Assembly (NCBI GenBank): GCA_018697195.1
Contig: CM031869.1
Span: 15,177,751 to 15,241,750, forward strand
DNA: 64,000 nt
Reading direction: 5' to 3'
DNA from: Certhia americana
Lineage: Eukaryota; Chordata; Aves; Passeriformes; Certhiidae
In this document: positions 9,615-38,199 of the stretch, in pieces
How positions within the stretch are numbered: the stretch's first letter is position 1
Layout of the letters: each line of letters opens with the position of its first letter
Position numbers and translations under genes: made by a program
Notes under the pieces: model-generated
Seen by the model: the letters and a program-made list of their open reading frames with translations, nothing else
Told to the model about the DNA's origin: nothing
The model's database searches: none

Positions 9615-12600
9615 CTGTACAGCAGCCAGTGGGAGCAACTGGGTTCTTCCGCTGGGCCTCTCGCTGCGAGCGTGGAGCTGCCAGCACAGCCCATCTGTGT
9701 CGGAGAGCTTGTGTACAGAGAATGCTGCTGCAGCTTCTGTTAGCTAGAGAGGTGTTTTGATACTCAGAATCTACACCAGGAGGAAGTTACACATTGCTTT
9801 GGTCTTCTTCCTGTTCAGGCTTTGGAAAAAAAAAATAAAAGGAAAGGTGACAGTTACATCAGAGCTTGTTTATAACATGTACTTAGGTTTTGCTGTGTTT
9901 CATGACTTCTCATGCTGCTCACTTGCCTTCTGACTGCTGCAGAGTCTTGTGAGGAGCCAGAGTTGGGGGATTTGAGCAACTTCAAGCATTGCAAAAGTAG
10001 TTTTTATTGAAAGGAAAGGATTAAAATGCTTCTGTTAATTGTGGTGGCAGATACTCTGGAATGACAGTCCTGTGGGTGGGGGAGCACCTATGGACACTGC
10101 AGGGAGTTGTTGGTCTGACCTTGGTGTGCACATGTGTGACACTGCCTCCTGCCCAGTGCTGCTGGGGAGCAGAGCTGAGGGAAGTGCCTCTGGATACAGG
10201 CTCTGGCATGTGGCAGGGAGATGCTGCTGGCCCAGGGAAGGTGCACAGGCTCTTCACACCCTCCTGCCCTGTTGGCCCTTCACAGGGAACTGGCAGCTCT
10301 TCTGTGCTGTGGGCCTGAGGTGAGGCAGGGTGTGATCAATTCGACTTTGGCCCTCATTCCCCATTGCTTAGCTTTACTCTGTTGGGAGCTGGGAACAATT
10401 CATGGCTAAAGTGGCTAGGAGTTCCTTTTTGGTTACATAAGTCAGGATTTTGTAACATCTCTCCACACTGCCTGTTGCTGAAGGGTTCAGGGGCTTCAGG
10501 CAAGTAAACTTGCTAAAGGCAGATGAAAAGCTTATTTCACTTAGAGTAGCAACCTGAGGGAGAAATTAGGTTTATAATCAAGCTAATGTGGTCTCTCAGT
10601 GATGTGCAATGTGAAAGCAGCTCAGACTGGAGCAGAGTGGAAAGCCCAAGGAGTTCAAGCTAAGAGGACTTTGGATAATCCAGAGGAATACATATAGTGT
10701 GTTGGAGTGGATTTGAGGAGCTCTGCTGTGTACCAAGGCTTAGTAAAATTGCTGGAGCTGACTGTTAAAGCGTGCTGGCTTTTTTCTTGCCTGATTGGTT
10801 TTTTGATGTTGCCAGTTACTTGGTTATTCTTACTGAAGGCTGTATTAGCATATACTTAATCCCTAAAACTAGTCTTATCTTTTGTCCAGAGCAGGTTTTA
10901 CCAGGAGTGTGTTAGACAGGGGAGGGATTTTTTTGACTAGAGGAGTAAATTGGAACTTCACTAACAAATGTCTTTGGAGTTGATAATTATAACTTGAGCC
11001 ATGTGCAGGGTTAAACTCATAAGACTTAAACAATCTGTGTCTGAGAGTTTTTTGAAAGCTTCTTGTGCAGTTTGTGGATGCCTGCATTGAGGTACGTTTT
11101 AAAGGTGATGTACCAGCTCCTGGGAAATAGAACAGGAGGAGGGGAGGGATGAGGGGAGCATGGGGCTGAGCAAGGCTGGTGCCACTGGTTTACCTGTGAG
11201 CCTCCAGGCCTCGCTGTCAGCTGATGCCTTTCATGACTTGGGAAGCATAGTTGGGGGATCTGTGGTAGAAGCACATTCCATCTTCCTTAAAATGTTTTCC
11301 TGGAACCGCTGAGTAGGGATTGGTTTGTTGGGAACTTAAGAGAATAATTTTGGCGTTTTGGAGCCTAAATGTCAGTTTCTTGTGAGATTTTTCATAGCTT
11401 TTAGGGTATGTCTTGTGTGGATTTAATGGTAGTAGTTTTGTTGAACTTGGCCTTTAGGCAGGACACCCTGAACCTTGCTTTGTGGTGTGCTTCCACTTCC
11501 TCATTTTTGCTAAGGGACTCATTAAAAGTTGTGAGATGGGTCAGGTTAATGGTAGGATCCACAGCAGTGGGCCCAGCCCCAGGAGTATTTTGCTTAGGGG
11601 GGATGGCAGAAACTTTAAATTCTGTAAGATGCCTTTGGCTGGAAAGCCAGCTCAGAGTGAGACAGCCCTGAGAGCTGAGTAACTCAAACTGGAACTTGAT
11701 CTAAAGGCTGCTTGTAAATTCCTGAAGCAAAACCTGCATGTGCTCAAGGATCAAAAACTGTCTGGAGTGGAAACTGCTGTGGCTGTCTTCAGATTTTGGC
11801 TTAATATCAGTGTGATCAAGGTCAGTCTTGATCATGGACCAGCAAGACTTCCTGGATCCCAGGGAAAAACAGTTGGCCTTGCAACTTGGGATCCAGTACA
11901 TTCAGGTTTGTAGATGATACCAAACTGTAACTGAATCCTCCATGTGTAACGAGTTCCAGTTTTATGGGAGTCCAGAGTCATTTGTTCTGAGTTATAGAAG
12001 CCAGCTGGTTCTCAGGCTCCCTCAGCAATAACTGGAAGCCAAGACCTCGCTGGGTCTGGTGTCGTGCTCGTGATACCTCGGGAGCCTGCAAAAGGCAGAG
12101 CAGCCTCGGGGGCAGGTGCCTGGCTCTGAGCAGCAGCTGTGGGTGCTCCTCTCTCTGGGTACCTGGGTAGATTCAGCCGTGAGCTGCTCCTTTCCTGTTC
12201 CTAAACTTGGCTCTGCAGGTGTAGTGGGAGCCTTAGAGCAGCTGGAAGGGAATGGCAGGGCATGTTGAAGGGCTTATCCATGCCCTGCCAGGAAATCCAG
12301 GGGTGTGTTTGTCTCTGCTGTAGGCAGAAGCAGCTAGTGCCTGCACTCCAGAGGAGTCTTGAGGGGTAAAGGAGAAGAGCTGAACTTGTTCACCAGGCTG
12401 TTCTACAGAATTTGGGAAGTTTTGTGCTGCAAGGGCTTGAATTGAGAGTTGGTGCAATACTTCTTTAAGCACAAGGAACTTACACACTGTTTTTTACATA
12501 GACCTTTTAATCTGTGATGTTTCACTCTGTGAATTTATGGGGCAGAACCTGAAATACCTTGTTACTGTCACCTTGTTACTGAGATAAGTGGTACGAGTGA

Positions 12601-12669
12601 TTGTTGTCAGTCATCACTTTCTACTGAGATAATACCCAGGGCTTCAGAAAATTCAGAAATCTCTCTGGA
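9615..12669 (+). repeat. Direct duplicate, copy B (in UBE2D2 intron 1)
   Basis: This is the partner of 1-2960. It is about 95 bases longer and reads more smoothly: homopolymers and words are more complete, and it lacks many isolated CpGs that copy A has. I take it as the more accurate version. It flows into ordinary intron on both sides without an obvious junction. No transposon termini, target-site duplications or coding frames were found, so it is unlikely to be a mobile element. Confidence 0.92.
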
Positions 12670-14155
12670 ACTGAAGATGTAGAGATGTACAGTATTTTGA
12701 TGAGAAACTGCTACTGCCTGAACTTCACTGCTGCCTCTGGGTCTGTTGGGGGCTTAGGTTGGTCCCTGTGTTATCTGCAGTTTGGTGAAGTGATTGGTGC
12801 ATTTAGGCAGCAGGATGTAGGGGGAGTGTCAGGGCAGCTCTGGAGCTGTGTGTTCTACTGCCTGGTAGAATGAGTACCCAAGCTCATGTTTGTAACTATT
12901 TCCCTTTTAAAGCAGGAAAGGTGCATCTTGTGTGTTCATAAATATCATCCATGGTAGGCTGTGGGCATGCATGGAAAACGTGGATCCTTACAGTTGTATA
13001 CCTTCTGAGTCTTGTGGGTGTATAGTATTGATGCATAAAATGGGATGAGAAGTGGTAAAGAGTATTTTGTTTTACTTGTGCAATTGGGGTTTTGAATACA
13101 ATAGCATTAAATAATTTTTCCCAGAAAATCAGAGTCCAATACTGTTTGAAAGTGGGCTGAAGTCCATACCCCTTTAGAAAGAGTAGATATATTGCTGTTT
13201 GAAAGTTTTCATGCCTGTTGTGTGTAGTCTCACTTCATTCTCTGTAGCCATGACTAGACTGATCCTGAGGAAGGTGTGTGTAGGTTTCTGCATGTTCCTG
13301 TGCTGCCCTGGTGGTTCAGGGTGCTGAAGCCATTCCAAAGGGCTTTGTGCCTTTGGAGGACACTTGAAGATTTTCTCTCCACCTCCAAGAAGAAGGCTCT
13401 TCAGCAGGTGCTGCATGCTCAGTGTCTGTTCTGTTCATGTCCCTGCTGAACACCAAGTGGAAAAAGCCCAGCAGGAGCACTAGAAAAGCTTCTGTAGTCT
13501 GGTGTCAAATCAAGGAGGCTTCCAGCTGGGCTCTTTAGAAGTTGGAAGCTGCTAAGGGCAAAACCCAAACCTGTGTGTGTCAGGGCCTGTGAAGTTTTCT
13601 GGGGCCCTGCATCCAGAGGGGAAAATCCAGAGATGACATGTTTGATGTGAGACAGCATTTGTGTCTTGTGGGTCTGGGTAGTGGTGGCCTTCCAGTTCCT
13701 GGGAAGTAGAAGCTGGAACTCACAGAGATCATCTGTTCAAGAGCTTAATCACTGCCTGTAAATAACAAAAGGCCATTAAATGGCAAATTTCTTCCATTCC
13801 TGCAATCAGCTTGTCTTAATCATTGTACTTAAATGTTTTGTCTGCCAAAAGCCTGGTATGGAGATTCCAGTTTGGACTGTTCTGGGAGGTGGAAAGCTGA
13901 ACACACAATGGACCAGGGACAGCATGGGAGTGTTTCCTGAGCACTAGATAATAGCTGTAATCCTTATCTGGTGTGTGTTCAGCTTTCTAGACTGAGTTCC
14001 CAGAGAAAAATGGTAATATGTTCAGGCCCATCATGCAAAGCAGGTCAGTGACTGAGCCAGAAATGCAGCAGGTAAAGTTTGACATAAAGTTTTATTCTGC
14101 ACTTCCCACCAAACATCTACTTCCTAAGCAAATGGCTGATGTGAACTGGTAACTT

Positions 14156-14211
14156 TCTGAACTGTACTGAAATTTTGCTTCAAATTTTGAAGCAAAATAG
14201 TATAGTTCAGA
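14156..14211. repeat. Near-perfect palindrome / hairpin in intron 1
   Basis: The inner arms ATTTTGCTTCAAA (14172-14184) and TTTGAAGCAAAAT (14186-14198) are exact reverse complements around one T. The outer arms, CTGAACTGTACT on the left and AGTATAGTTCAG on the right, continue the pairing with a G-T or mismatch step and a small bulge. Arms total about 26-28 bases with almost no loop. That is short for a microRNA precursor and fits a palindromic transposon remnant or a cruciform-forming site. It lies about 620 bases before exon 2. Confidence 0.8.
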
Positions 14212-14828
14212 TGTACTGTGAGCTACTCAGCCTGGCCAGACTCATAATAGGATTTCTTCAGAGGAAAATTTTTCTGGCACAGCCACTGTAAAGTGGGGGG
14301 TTCCAATGAGGAACTGTAGGTATGGAAGGTCTCGTGTTTTGTGCCATTCCACCCATGGTCACTGATGTGTATGTGTGGAGGTGAAACAGCCTCAGGTTAT
14401 GGGAGCTGTGTGTGCTGCAGGCTGGCTGTGGAGGTGATAAACTGGATCACTGTAGCTGGAGCAGCACTGGAACTGTTACAATTGAGAGAATAAAACAAGG
14501 CTGAATCTGAGAGTTGTTGGATTGAGGCCATCTTATCTCTCTGTGACCCGGGGCTGGTGGAAGATATAATACCTTGGTAATGCTTGGGACCAATGCAGGC
14601 AGACCTGACAACCCCTGTGACGTGAGGATTGCTGTGACTCAGGGCTCTGGAGCCTGGACAGGTCACTGAGGCCTGTGCCAGAAGTGTCTCCTGGGTTTTC
14701 GATGCAACTTTATTTTCCAGAGTCCTGGCTATTAGTTCTGTGGTGCTGCCAGAGTGCCCCTAGCAGCCTTTGAGCAATGACATGGTTGTTTTTGAAATGA
14801 AGTGAAACAAACTCTTCCTGTTTTTTAG

Positions 14829-30125
<15,297 letters not shown>

Positions 30126-30962
30126 TTAAAGAAATTATTGGATAACCTCTACAAATAAAGATAGGGGAACTCTGAAAGAGAAAGTCCTTTTGATTTCCAT
30201 TTGACTGCTTTCTATGAGCCCACGCCTCATCTTCCCCTGTGCACATGTTTACCTGATACAGCAGTGCTGCGTGTTGTACATACTTGGAACAACAAACTAG
30301 AAATACTGTATTTCCCCGTACCAACATTGACTCCTAGCAGAGAAGTGTGTGTGTGAAAAGCTGGTTCTTCAGTCATAACTTTGTGAGCCTAAAAGCATTC
30401 CTTGCTGAGTTAAATTGGGAAATCAAATGGGAATGGGGAGAGTTCTGGTGGGTTTCAGATTTTCTAGGGACAGTGTTGCTGATCCATGAAGGATTTTAAG
30501 TGGAATCCTTTTAAACTCATAACAGTTATGAAAAGCAAGGTGAAGAACTTGAAGCTGTTTCTGTATTCATTTTATTCTGAAGGACCTACACCTTAGGTAA
30601 ATGTTATGACCAATGAGAAACTGTACCCACATCCTGTGTTTAAGGTCTAAGTTTAACCGGTCACCATTTAAATGGATTGGAGCTATTAGTGCATCAAGTG
30701 ATGTTGATTTGTTTCAACTCTCTCCCTCCCTTCATACTTTTTTTGGTTTGTATGTGGTTTCTCAGTTAATACCTAGCTAATAGCTCTTATTTTTTCTTAA
30801 GTTTTTTAACTGCTTAGGTCTTTCTGGATGTAAGGGTAAAAAAAAAAAAAAATCCATATGACAGAAAACTTGTGTGTATTTAAAGACCCAACTGCTCCCC
30901 TGGAGCTTGTACGTTCAAGAATGAATTAATCTGTGTAATAAACTGATTACTACAGTCATTAC
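30126..30962 (+). other. UBE2D2: UBE2D2 3' UTR (shortest supported form)
   Basis: AT-rich DNA follows the stop codon and runs to a good polyadenylation signal at 30937-30942. An AATAAA at 30154-30159 is only about 30 bases past the stop and less likely to be used. The similarly AT-rich DNA up to about 31710, with another AATAAA at 31700-31705, could be a longer alternative 3' UTR. Confidence 0.7.
30937..30942 (+). promoter_or_regulatory. UBE2D2: Polyadenylation signal AATAAA (UBE2D2)
   Basis: GTAATAAACTGATTACTACAG is followed within 35 bases by a GT-rich stretch (TTTGTGTGAATAG), the usual arrangement of hexamer, cleavage site and downstream element. Confidence 0.7.
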
Positions 30963-33900
30963 ATATAACTTTGTGTGAATAGGCTTTTAATTTTCAGAGC
31001 AGTTTGTTACAGGCTTAAACTAACGGTGGATTTGTCTAAAAAAACTTTTTTGGGCTGAAGTCGTGAAGCAGTTTGGTTTGCATCACACAAGGCACCTGAA
31101 GAGGCAAACAGGAGCTTGAGCACTTAGATGAAATCAGGATGTGTAGTGTGCCAGGAACTTGACTGTTAAACCAAATAAGCAGTTTACTAAATGCGAATCA
31201 GAGTGACATTTTACAAAGCCTGATGGTATTACTCCCACTTGCATGGGACCTAACACAATGCATATGTACTGTAGGTAAGTGAAACCTTATGTAACTAAAA
31301 AAATGGATGTAAAAGGGTAAAAAAAAGAAAAAAACCTACCAAACACATCAGCACAAACTTTCATAAAATGTAGCTTTTACATAATTACTTTGCACTAAAC
31401 ATTTGCAAATGTTCATACAGTTTTAAATTGTACTTGTATGTCTTTTTTTTTTTTTTTTTTGAACAAAGTCTTCACTTGAATCTAGTGAAAAAAAAATGTA
31501 GTTTGAAACTTTTCTTTGTATACAAGTGTATTTGCCAGCATCGTTGGTGTGACAGTAGGTGAGTCTGCAAGTTTATCTCCTCTTAGTAGAATTGTAACCC
31601 AAGCCATCGGGCAGGAGAGGCTGGAGCCGCTGGCTCTCCGGCCACAGGGTCTGTCCCAGCCATTCCCAAATGCATCTTGACACTCTTGCACAAACGAGGA
31701 ATAAATGTCCACTGCTTTTGGTCTAAATCTGTTCCTCTCGTCTCATCTCTCGGTGTCCTGGTGGCGCAGTGCTGGGCAGGTGTGAGCCCTGCTGCAGGGA
31801 GCTGTGGCCCTCTCCAGAGGCACCAGGGCTCTGCTGGCCTGGGGACAGTGTGGCTCCAGGGCAGAGCAGAGCTTCTCTGGAGAAGGAAGGGCCATGTGTC
31901 CTGGCTGAGGGACACGGTAGGGTCACAGGGGAAAGGGACAGATTGGTGTGCAGGGCTGCAAAGCTCGGGTTGGGTCTCCTGAAACTCCTGGCCCTCGTGT
32001 TATCCACACTGTCTGGGAAGCAGTCTGTGGCCCTGGATAACACCTGTGGCATCAAAATGGAGTGTGAGCTGGTGTGGCTGGGGTTTGTGCCAGCCTGGAT
32101 CCGTGGCCTTGCCTTTCCTGTCCTGTTGAGCTCCTGCTGGACTCTCCAGTACACTCGGCCACAGTGGAGTTACCCTCCCATGGTTTTCCTCGGGGTCACT
32201 GAGAAGCACAGGGAAGAGGTTGTACTGATTGTGAACAGTTTGGGGGGATTCTCTTTTAACTGCTTTGCAACTGAGCCACCCAAGAAGGTTTTTTGTGGCA
32301 GATCTGGCTGCTTTTGGAAATTGGCAGTTAGTGGAAGAGATCAGAGATTGTATGGGGGGAGAGCCAGAGAGAGGAGGGAGCAGTGACAGCTGAAGGAAAC
32401 GAGGAGGATGGTTTCTCTTTCTGGTGGGGCAGGAGCCACAAACACGAGATGACAGGACATTGACAAGCCACACATGCATTGAAATAGTCCCAAACCTGTA
32501 ACAGCTTCAGCTTGGAGGATGCATTAACACTTCTGCCTGTGTTGTGATGAGCTAATTTGCAGTGAGGTGTTTAAACAGTTCTGACCTTTTTGCATGACCA
32601 CAATTGTGGTGTAGTAAAAGCAGGTCTGGTGGTGGTTGAGATGGGATATGCTCTGTATATCTCCTGTGGGCTGACCATTTGTTGTTGAGGGTTGTACTGT
32701 GAGCTAGATGGAGGAGCCTTTAGCATTTAACTGAAAACCTGACCCAACTTAGCTATTTTTGGGACTAGAATCTTGCTCCTTTGAAGCTGTGCATTGAGCA
32801 TGTTCTAATGTCAAATAACACGTGAGGCCAGGGGCTCTGGTCACACTACCTTCCTAGGAATCCTGAGCTTGTCATATGTCATCGATCTTTTCCATCTCTG
32901 TCCATTTTTTTACCTTGATTTAGTAATTTAAGTTGCCCAATTCCCTTTGCATGGCTTTCTTTGTGCTGGGCCTTCTGTGGATGTAGATCGTTCATGCAAT
33001 TCCTTTTTTTTCCTGTCATGTGCTAAGTGTGTTTTATTTAAAAATAGTGCTAGGCTGCTTAGAACCCCCCAGCTCTGGCAGCAAAGCTGGAACACTGTGC
33101 CTGGATACATTCCTTGTGCTCATCAGTGCCTGTCCACTGCTCAGAGTGACCCAGAGGAGGAATGTGATCCATGTATTTTGGAACTTCTTTTGGCTCAGCA
33201 CTGAGCTCGTCAGCTGCAGGAGCTGGCTTACACATTCCCATGGCTCAAAGGCCAACCTTGTGGACCTGCAGACTGGGATGGAGCTGATCATGGGAAGTGC
33301 TGGAGAGCTGATTACCATGCTTGAAACTCCTGGCTTGTCCTGTGGTGGGAGATGCTTCTGTCACAGTATTTGGGCAAAGCAAGAAGGATTTTTAAAATTT
33401 AGTTATTGCCATGGTATCCCAATGCTTCTAACTAAGCTGCTTCCTGAAGTGTCCTCAGACTCTTCTGTTCAGTCTGCATCCATCAAATGATGTGGGAAAA
33501 CCAGCAGGGCTAAGTTGGATGTGATTTTGTGTCCTTAGTGGGCGTAGCAAACTCTTCCCTGTCCCATGCCTCTGAAGGCCTGGTCTTTCCTGGTGTTTGG
33601 CAGCTGTGGCTGCAGGCAGCAGTGCCTGGCTCTCTTTTTTGGCAATCTTGGTCATCTTCAGCAGCAGAACATCTCTGGAGCCGCTCTTGTTCCCAGTTCT
33701 GATGTACAGGAGATGAGAATCCCGAGGGAAGGTCGATGGAAACCTCTGCCCAGTGAAAGGTAGATGTTTTTGTACCCGAGCAGCTCTTTCTGGGGGAGCA
33801 AGGCAGGAGACCCCGGGGCAGGAGTGGGAGGTGGCAAAACTGCTCCCGTAGTGAACGTGTCACCTTCTAAAGAACCAGAATTACAAACCACCTCTGTGCT

Positions 33901-35870
33901 CAGCGTTCCCATTCCAGGTGGAGGAGCCCTTGGCTAAGGCTCCAGGCATGCCAGTGCATCCAGGCAGAGCTTGGAAGTCACCTGCTGGGAGAGTGAAAGC
34001 CTGGAGGTGTATCTGAGTGGCAGGAAGGCTGTCCCCATTAAATACAGAACTCAGGAAAGTCTCATCCTTGCAGCATCAGGGAAGCCTCCCTCCCTCTCCT
34101 GCAGGTAGCTGGAATGGAGTTTGATCCCCACAGTTACTGCTGCCTTCCATTCCATGGCTCTTTGGGTAGGCTTGAAGTAAAAAGCTGCAGATCTCAGTTG
34201 CTGGGGTTTGGCAAACATGGTTACCTACCGGGAACGCACAGGGACAGGAGCATTGAGGGTGTCTGGAAGGTTAACAGCAGGACAAATCCTGCTGTGCAGC
34301 TCTCAGGAGCCATGGAGACCAACCCCTGTGTGAGTGACTGCACCTGGAGCCTTCAGGAGGGATCCCTGCAGCAGGTCCTCGCTGTCCCTCCCTCACCTGA
34401 AGTGTGTGTGACTAGATACATGCTAACACTGTCTGTACTCTTGTATTGTGTTGCAATTTGATCACCATTAAATAATTCCCTTAAACTATCTGGCTTGATT
34501 GCTTTTTGGTTTTTTTGCTTTACCTGTGCCTTTTGCCCATTGCCCATTTATTTTTGCTCATGTTGCTTCCTTTCCTCTTGTGGCTGCTCTCTCCCTTCTC
34601 CCTGAGGCTCCGATCTTGCATTGTCCCTCTCTCAACTATCTCCAGTCACCTTCATCTTGCTTTTTAAGCTTCCTGCAAAGCCCGGCTTGCTCTGGCCACA
34701 GGCAGTGCTTTCTGGGTGACCTTGAGTGGCCTTGGGGCTTGTTTGTCTTTCATGCAGCAATCCCTATGCTCTCACCAAGCCCAACACGGTCCCCTTCCTT
34801 TCTGGAAGCTGTGACTTGATAGAAAGTTTGTTGGTGCTCCGATTTCATCATGAGCTGTTTGCAGCACCCCAGTCCTTTATCCAGTGGGCTCACTTGAGAA
34901 AAGCTGGGATCACAGAGCGCAAGGCAGGTGGGGTGCTGGGGGAAGCTGGAGCTGTTGGTTCCCACAGCTCATGGCTTTCTCTTCCCTGGATTTGGCACCC
35001 ACAGGTTCCATTTTATTGTGTTTCTGCTTCTCTGTGTCCACCCCCCTCCTTCCCTGTGTGAGAAGATTAAGTTTTTATTGTTGTCTAGTCAGGTGAAACC
35101 ACCTCGGGGCGAGTGGGGGTTGGGTGTGTTTACCATTCTTTGTCCTTTCAGGAGCAGATCTGTTTGTTGTTCAACTCTAAACATTTCTTTGGGTTGAAAG
35201 AGCAAGTTGTTGGGGTATGGATAAAAGTGGCATTTTGAATAAGCAGGGAATTGGTGTCCTGAAGCCACAAGCTCCATACCCCAAACTCAGTCTCTGTGGT
35301 CCCTGTGTCCAGCTGCAGCTGCGTGGTCCTGCCCTCACCCAGCCCCAGCTGCTGGGGGTGGCCTGGGAGACACAATCGTGCTCTGCTGGTGGCAGTGGAT
35401 GGGGGCACCTGTGCTGGGTAGGCTGGGAGAAAGGAACAAGCTGGCCTTGGGCCAACACAGCTGGGAACAGGTGCCAGTGGCAGTGTTCTAAAGGGAGGGG
35501 AGCAATTAATTCCTTGTTCTGATGGAGCAAAGGTAGCCTTGGAGTGACTGCTGCAGAGCTTTCTGGCTGCCTTAAGCAAAACTGGTGTTTTCTGTCTAAA
35601 CCCTCTCCTTGCTTCCCCGCCCTGTGGTGCCCGAGGCAGTTGTGCTGTTTGGGAGGTTTGATTCCCTGCCTTGTGGCTGTTCTTGGGTCAGTGTTTAGCA
35701 AGTTTTATTGAAACAACCTCCCCTATGGCTTGGGATGGTGATTATTTTTCTGCCCCCTGACCCGGAGCTCTGTGAGTCGCTGCAGTGCTGCTGTCTGGGG
35801 CTCTTTGGGAGGTCTGTGCATGGCCAGTTCAGCATGGGGAGCAGGAATTCTGCAGGGCTTTAGGCAAGCA
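30963..35870. other. Intergenic DNA downstream of UBE2D2
   Basis: An AT-rich part runs to about 31600 (T run 31442-31460) and may still be 3' UTR. From 31600 to 35870 I see no exon, repeat family or RNA gene I can support; open frames on both strands overlap each other and lack domain content. Confidence 0.5.
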
Positions 35871-36185
35871 GAGTCGTTTGGGTTGGAAAACCCCATAAGA
35901 ATGAGTCCAACAGTTCTCCCAGCACTGCCAAGGTCACCACTAAGCCATGTCCCAAAGTGCCACATCCATAAATGCACCTCCAGGGATGGTGGCTCCACCA
36001 CAGCCCTAGGCAATGTGTGCCAATGTCTGACCACTCTTTCATGAAGATCTTTTCTCTAATATCCAACCCAAACCTCCCCTGACACAACTGGAGGCTGTTT
36101 CCTCTTGTCTTGTCACTTGTTACTTGGGAGAAGAGGCTGAGCCCCACATGGTTCAAACCTCCTGCCAGGGAGCAGAGAGCAGAGG
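35871..36185 (-). mobile_element. CR1 LINE 3' fragment (antisense)
   Basis: Read on the + strand it shows the reverse CR1 landmarks: GTTTGGGTTGGAAAACCCC, GTCCAAC, CACTGCCAAGGTCACCAC, GTGCCACATCC, CTCCAGGGATGGTGGCTCCA, CAATGTCTGACCACTCTTTC, TCCAACCCAAACCTCCCCTG and TTTCCTCTTGTC. Confidence 0.93.
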
Positions 36186-36832
36186 AGGAACTTGGTGCCA
36201 CGAGAGCTTCCAGGAAAGGATCATTATACTTAGAACTTACCCTTGGCTGTCACCTGCACAGCTGCAGGAAGGGTGTCCCAGCATTTCTGACCCCCTGATT
36301 AACCTTGTGCACAGCTGCCATGATTTGTCCCCACTTTTTTATCCCTGCTGCTTGACACTGTGTGGGATAACAGCTCTGATTTTCAGGAAAACAAGCAGAG
36401 TGGAGCAGTTGGTGAGGATATGTGAGCAGGGTGATGTGGGACAGTGAGGTGACAGCAGTTCCTGGATGTTCTTGTGTCCAAGCAGGGGCATGTGGGGACT
36501 CACCTGCAGACATAAATGTGAGTGTGAGATAAAGCCCAGACGTGGCACCTTGGGCCAGGTGAGCTTCAGCTGCGTGTTGATCCTCCTGAGTCAGAGATGG
36601 GATTGACCCTGCTGGATTTACCACTTCTATAAAGCCCCGTGGGAGTTTTCTCCTGTTGTAACCCTAAATACCAACATAAAGCAGTCAGTGTTCCAGCTTG
36701 CAGTGCTTTCTTGGAAAATGCTGGTGGAAAAGCTGTAGGAACTTCTCCAGATCCACGCTGGACGCATCACGGGAGGATGGGTTTTTGCCAAGTAGGTTTT
36801 ATTTGGTTTGTTGTGGGGTAACGGTTCAGATC

Positions 36833-36885
36833 AGAGAATCATGCAGGTTGGAAAAGACCTCAGAGATCATCAAGTTCAAGCGCTG
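36833..36885 (-). mobile_element. Short CR1 3' end (antisense)
   Basis: AGAGAATCATGCAGGTTGG followed by AAAAGACCTCAGAGATCATC is the reverse of the CR1 terminus. Only about 50 bases remain. Confidence 0.75.
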
Positions 36886-38199
36886 CAGTCTGAGCTGATA
36901 TAGGACAGGTAAGCACAGATTCTGTTTAAATGCTTAAAATCCTCCTTTATGTCAAATCCTGCCTTGGTCAAGTAACTCCACTCAAAAATGCTGTGTTGGC
37001 CTCTGTAAGGCATTCAGCAGCAAAGCCCAAGTCCTTGTCCAGAGGCTTTTTGGAAAGGGTGATGGCACAGCCCCAGCCCAGCCCCAGGGAGGAGCAGATG
37101 GACCAGAACTGGGAGCACCTCCCTCCCACCGCAGTGCCTGGAGCCCAGTGCTGAGGGAAGGAGTCCTGTGTGGGAATGACATGGGATGAACCTCAGGATA
37201 AAGTGTTGGTGAGGCCCTTTTGGGCCTCAAAACTAAAGGGGCTTTGCAGTGGGATTGAACCTCCCTTGCTTTGAGTCCTCTCATGCATCCTGTGCCCTGG
37301 GGGGTGTCTTGCATCTCATCTCCATGAACTGAATGAAAATTCCTACTGTTCAGCCCATTCCTCTGTTTTCCTGTTGTCTTTTCCCTTTTCCTCCTGGCTA
37401 AGTTGTCTCTCTGCCAGGCCATGTCTGTCCCAGCCCTTGGCTGAGCTGCATTAGCAGCATTTGAACACTGAATCCTCTTGGTTAAGCCCTTGGCTGTGTA
37501 GCCACTGTAAACTACTGTGTTTCTAGGTTTGGGTTTTTTTCCTAGCTCTGCCTTCCAGCCTCTGCCATTCCCTTTGGTTGCAGGGGTTTTTTTGCAGAAG
37601 AGGCTGGAGCTGGTGATGAGTCCCCAAACCTGTCAGTGTAAATAAGGGATCTGCTGAATCCATGTCCCTTTCCTTGAGCCCAAGCCAAGCCTGCCCCTGA
37701 AGTGAAACTGCCAGACCCAGAAACTCTTTCCCAAGAGAGTCCATCCCTCCTGCCTTTGAGGACTGCTGGAAGCTCCAGGATTTCATCAGGAAGCAGCAAG
37801 AATGGACCCATAGAAAGGCCAGGGGCTGAGACAGAGCTGCTGAGGCCTTTGCTGAGCTGCTGGGAGAGCTGGGGTTGGGATCCCACCCACCACGGTCCTG
37901 TGCTGGCTCTGGAGCTCACAGCCCCCTCCAGCTCCCTCAGACCCCAGCCAGGCAGGACTGTTGTATCCTGGTTGCCTGTGGCTTTTTTCAGGAGGAGGAG
38001 GGATGCTGGGAATGTGTTTACAGGCAGCTGCCTGCAGCGGGCAGGGCAGGGATGCAGCTCCATCAGGGATGTGGCACCCTGGGCATTGTTGTACCTTCAC
38101 CAAGAGCTGTAGGAGGCTGCAAGGGACCCCTTGAGTGCTGGGGGCATTGCAGGGCAGAAAATTTCCCCAGCTGTGCTGCTGGGGAAACAAGGATGTGGG

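Larger units (their letters stand above)
6014..14828 (+). other. UBE2D2: UBE2D2 intron 1 (probable)
   Basis: The interval between the candidate exon 1 and exon 2 ends in a pyrimidine tract and AG (TTTTTTAG at 14821-14828). It contains the right half of the CpG island, the second copy of the large duplication (9615-12669) and a near-perfect palindrome (14156-14211). Nothing gene-like is seen in 6690-9614 or 12670-14155 on either strand. Confidence 0.6.
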
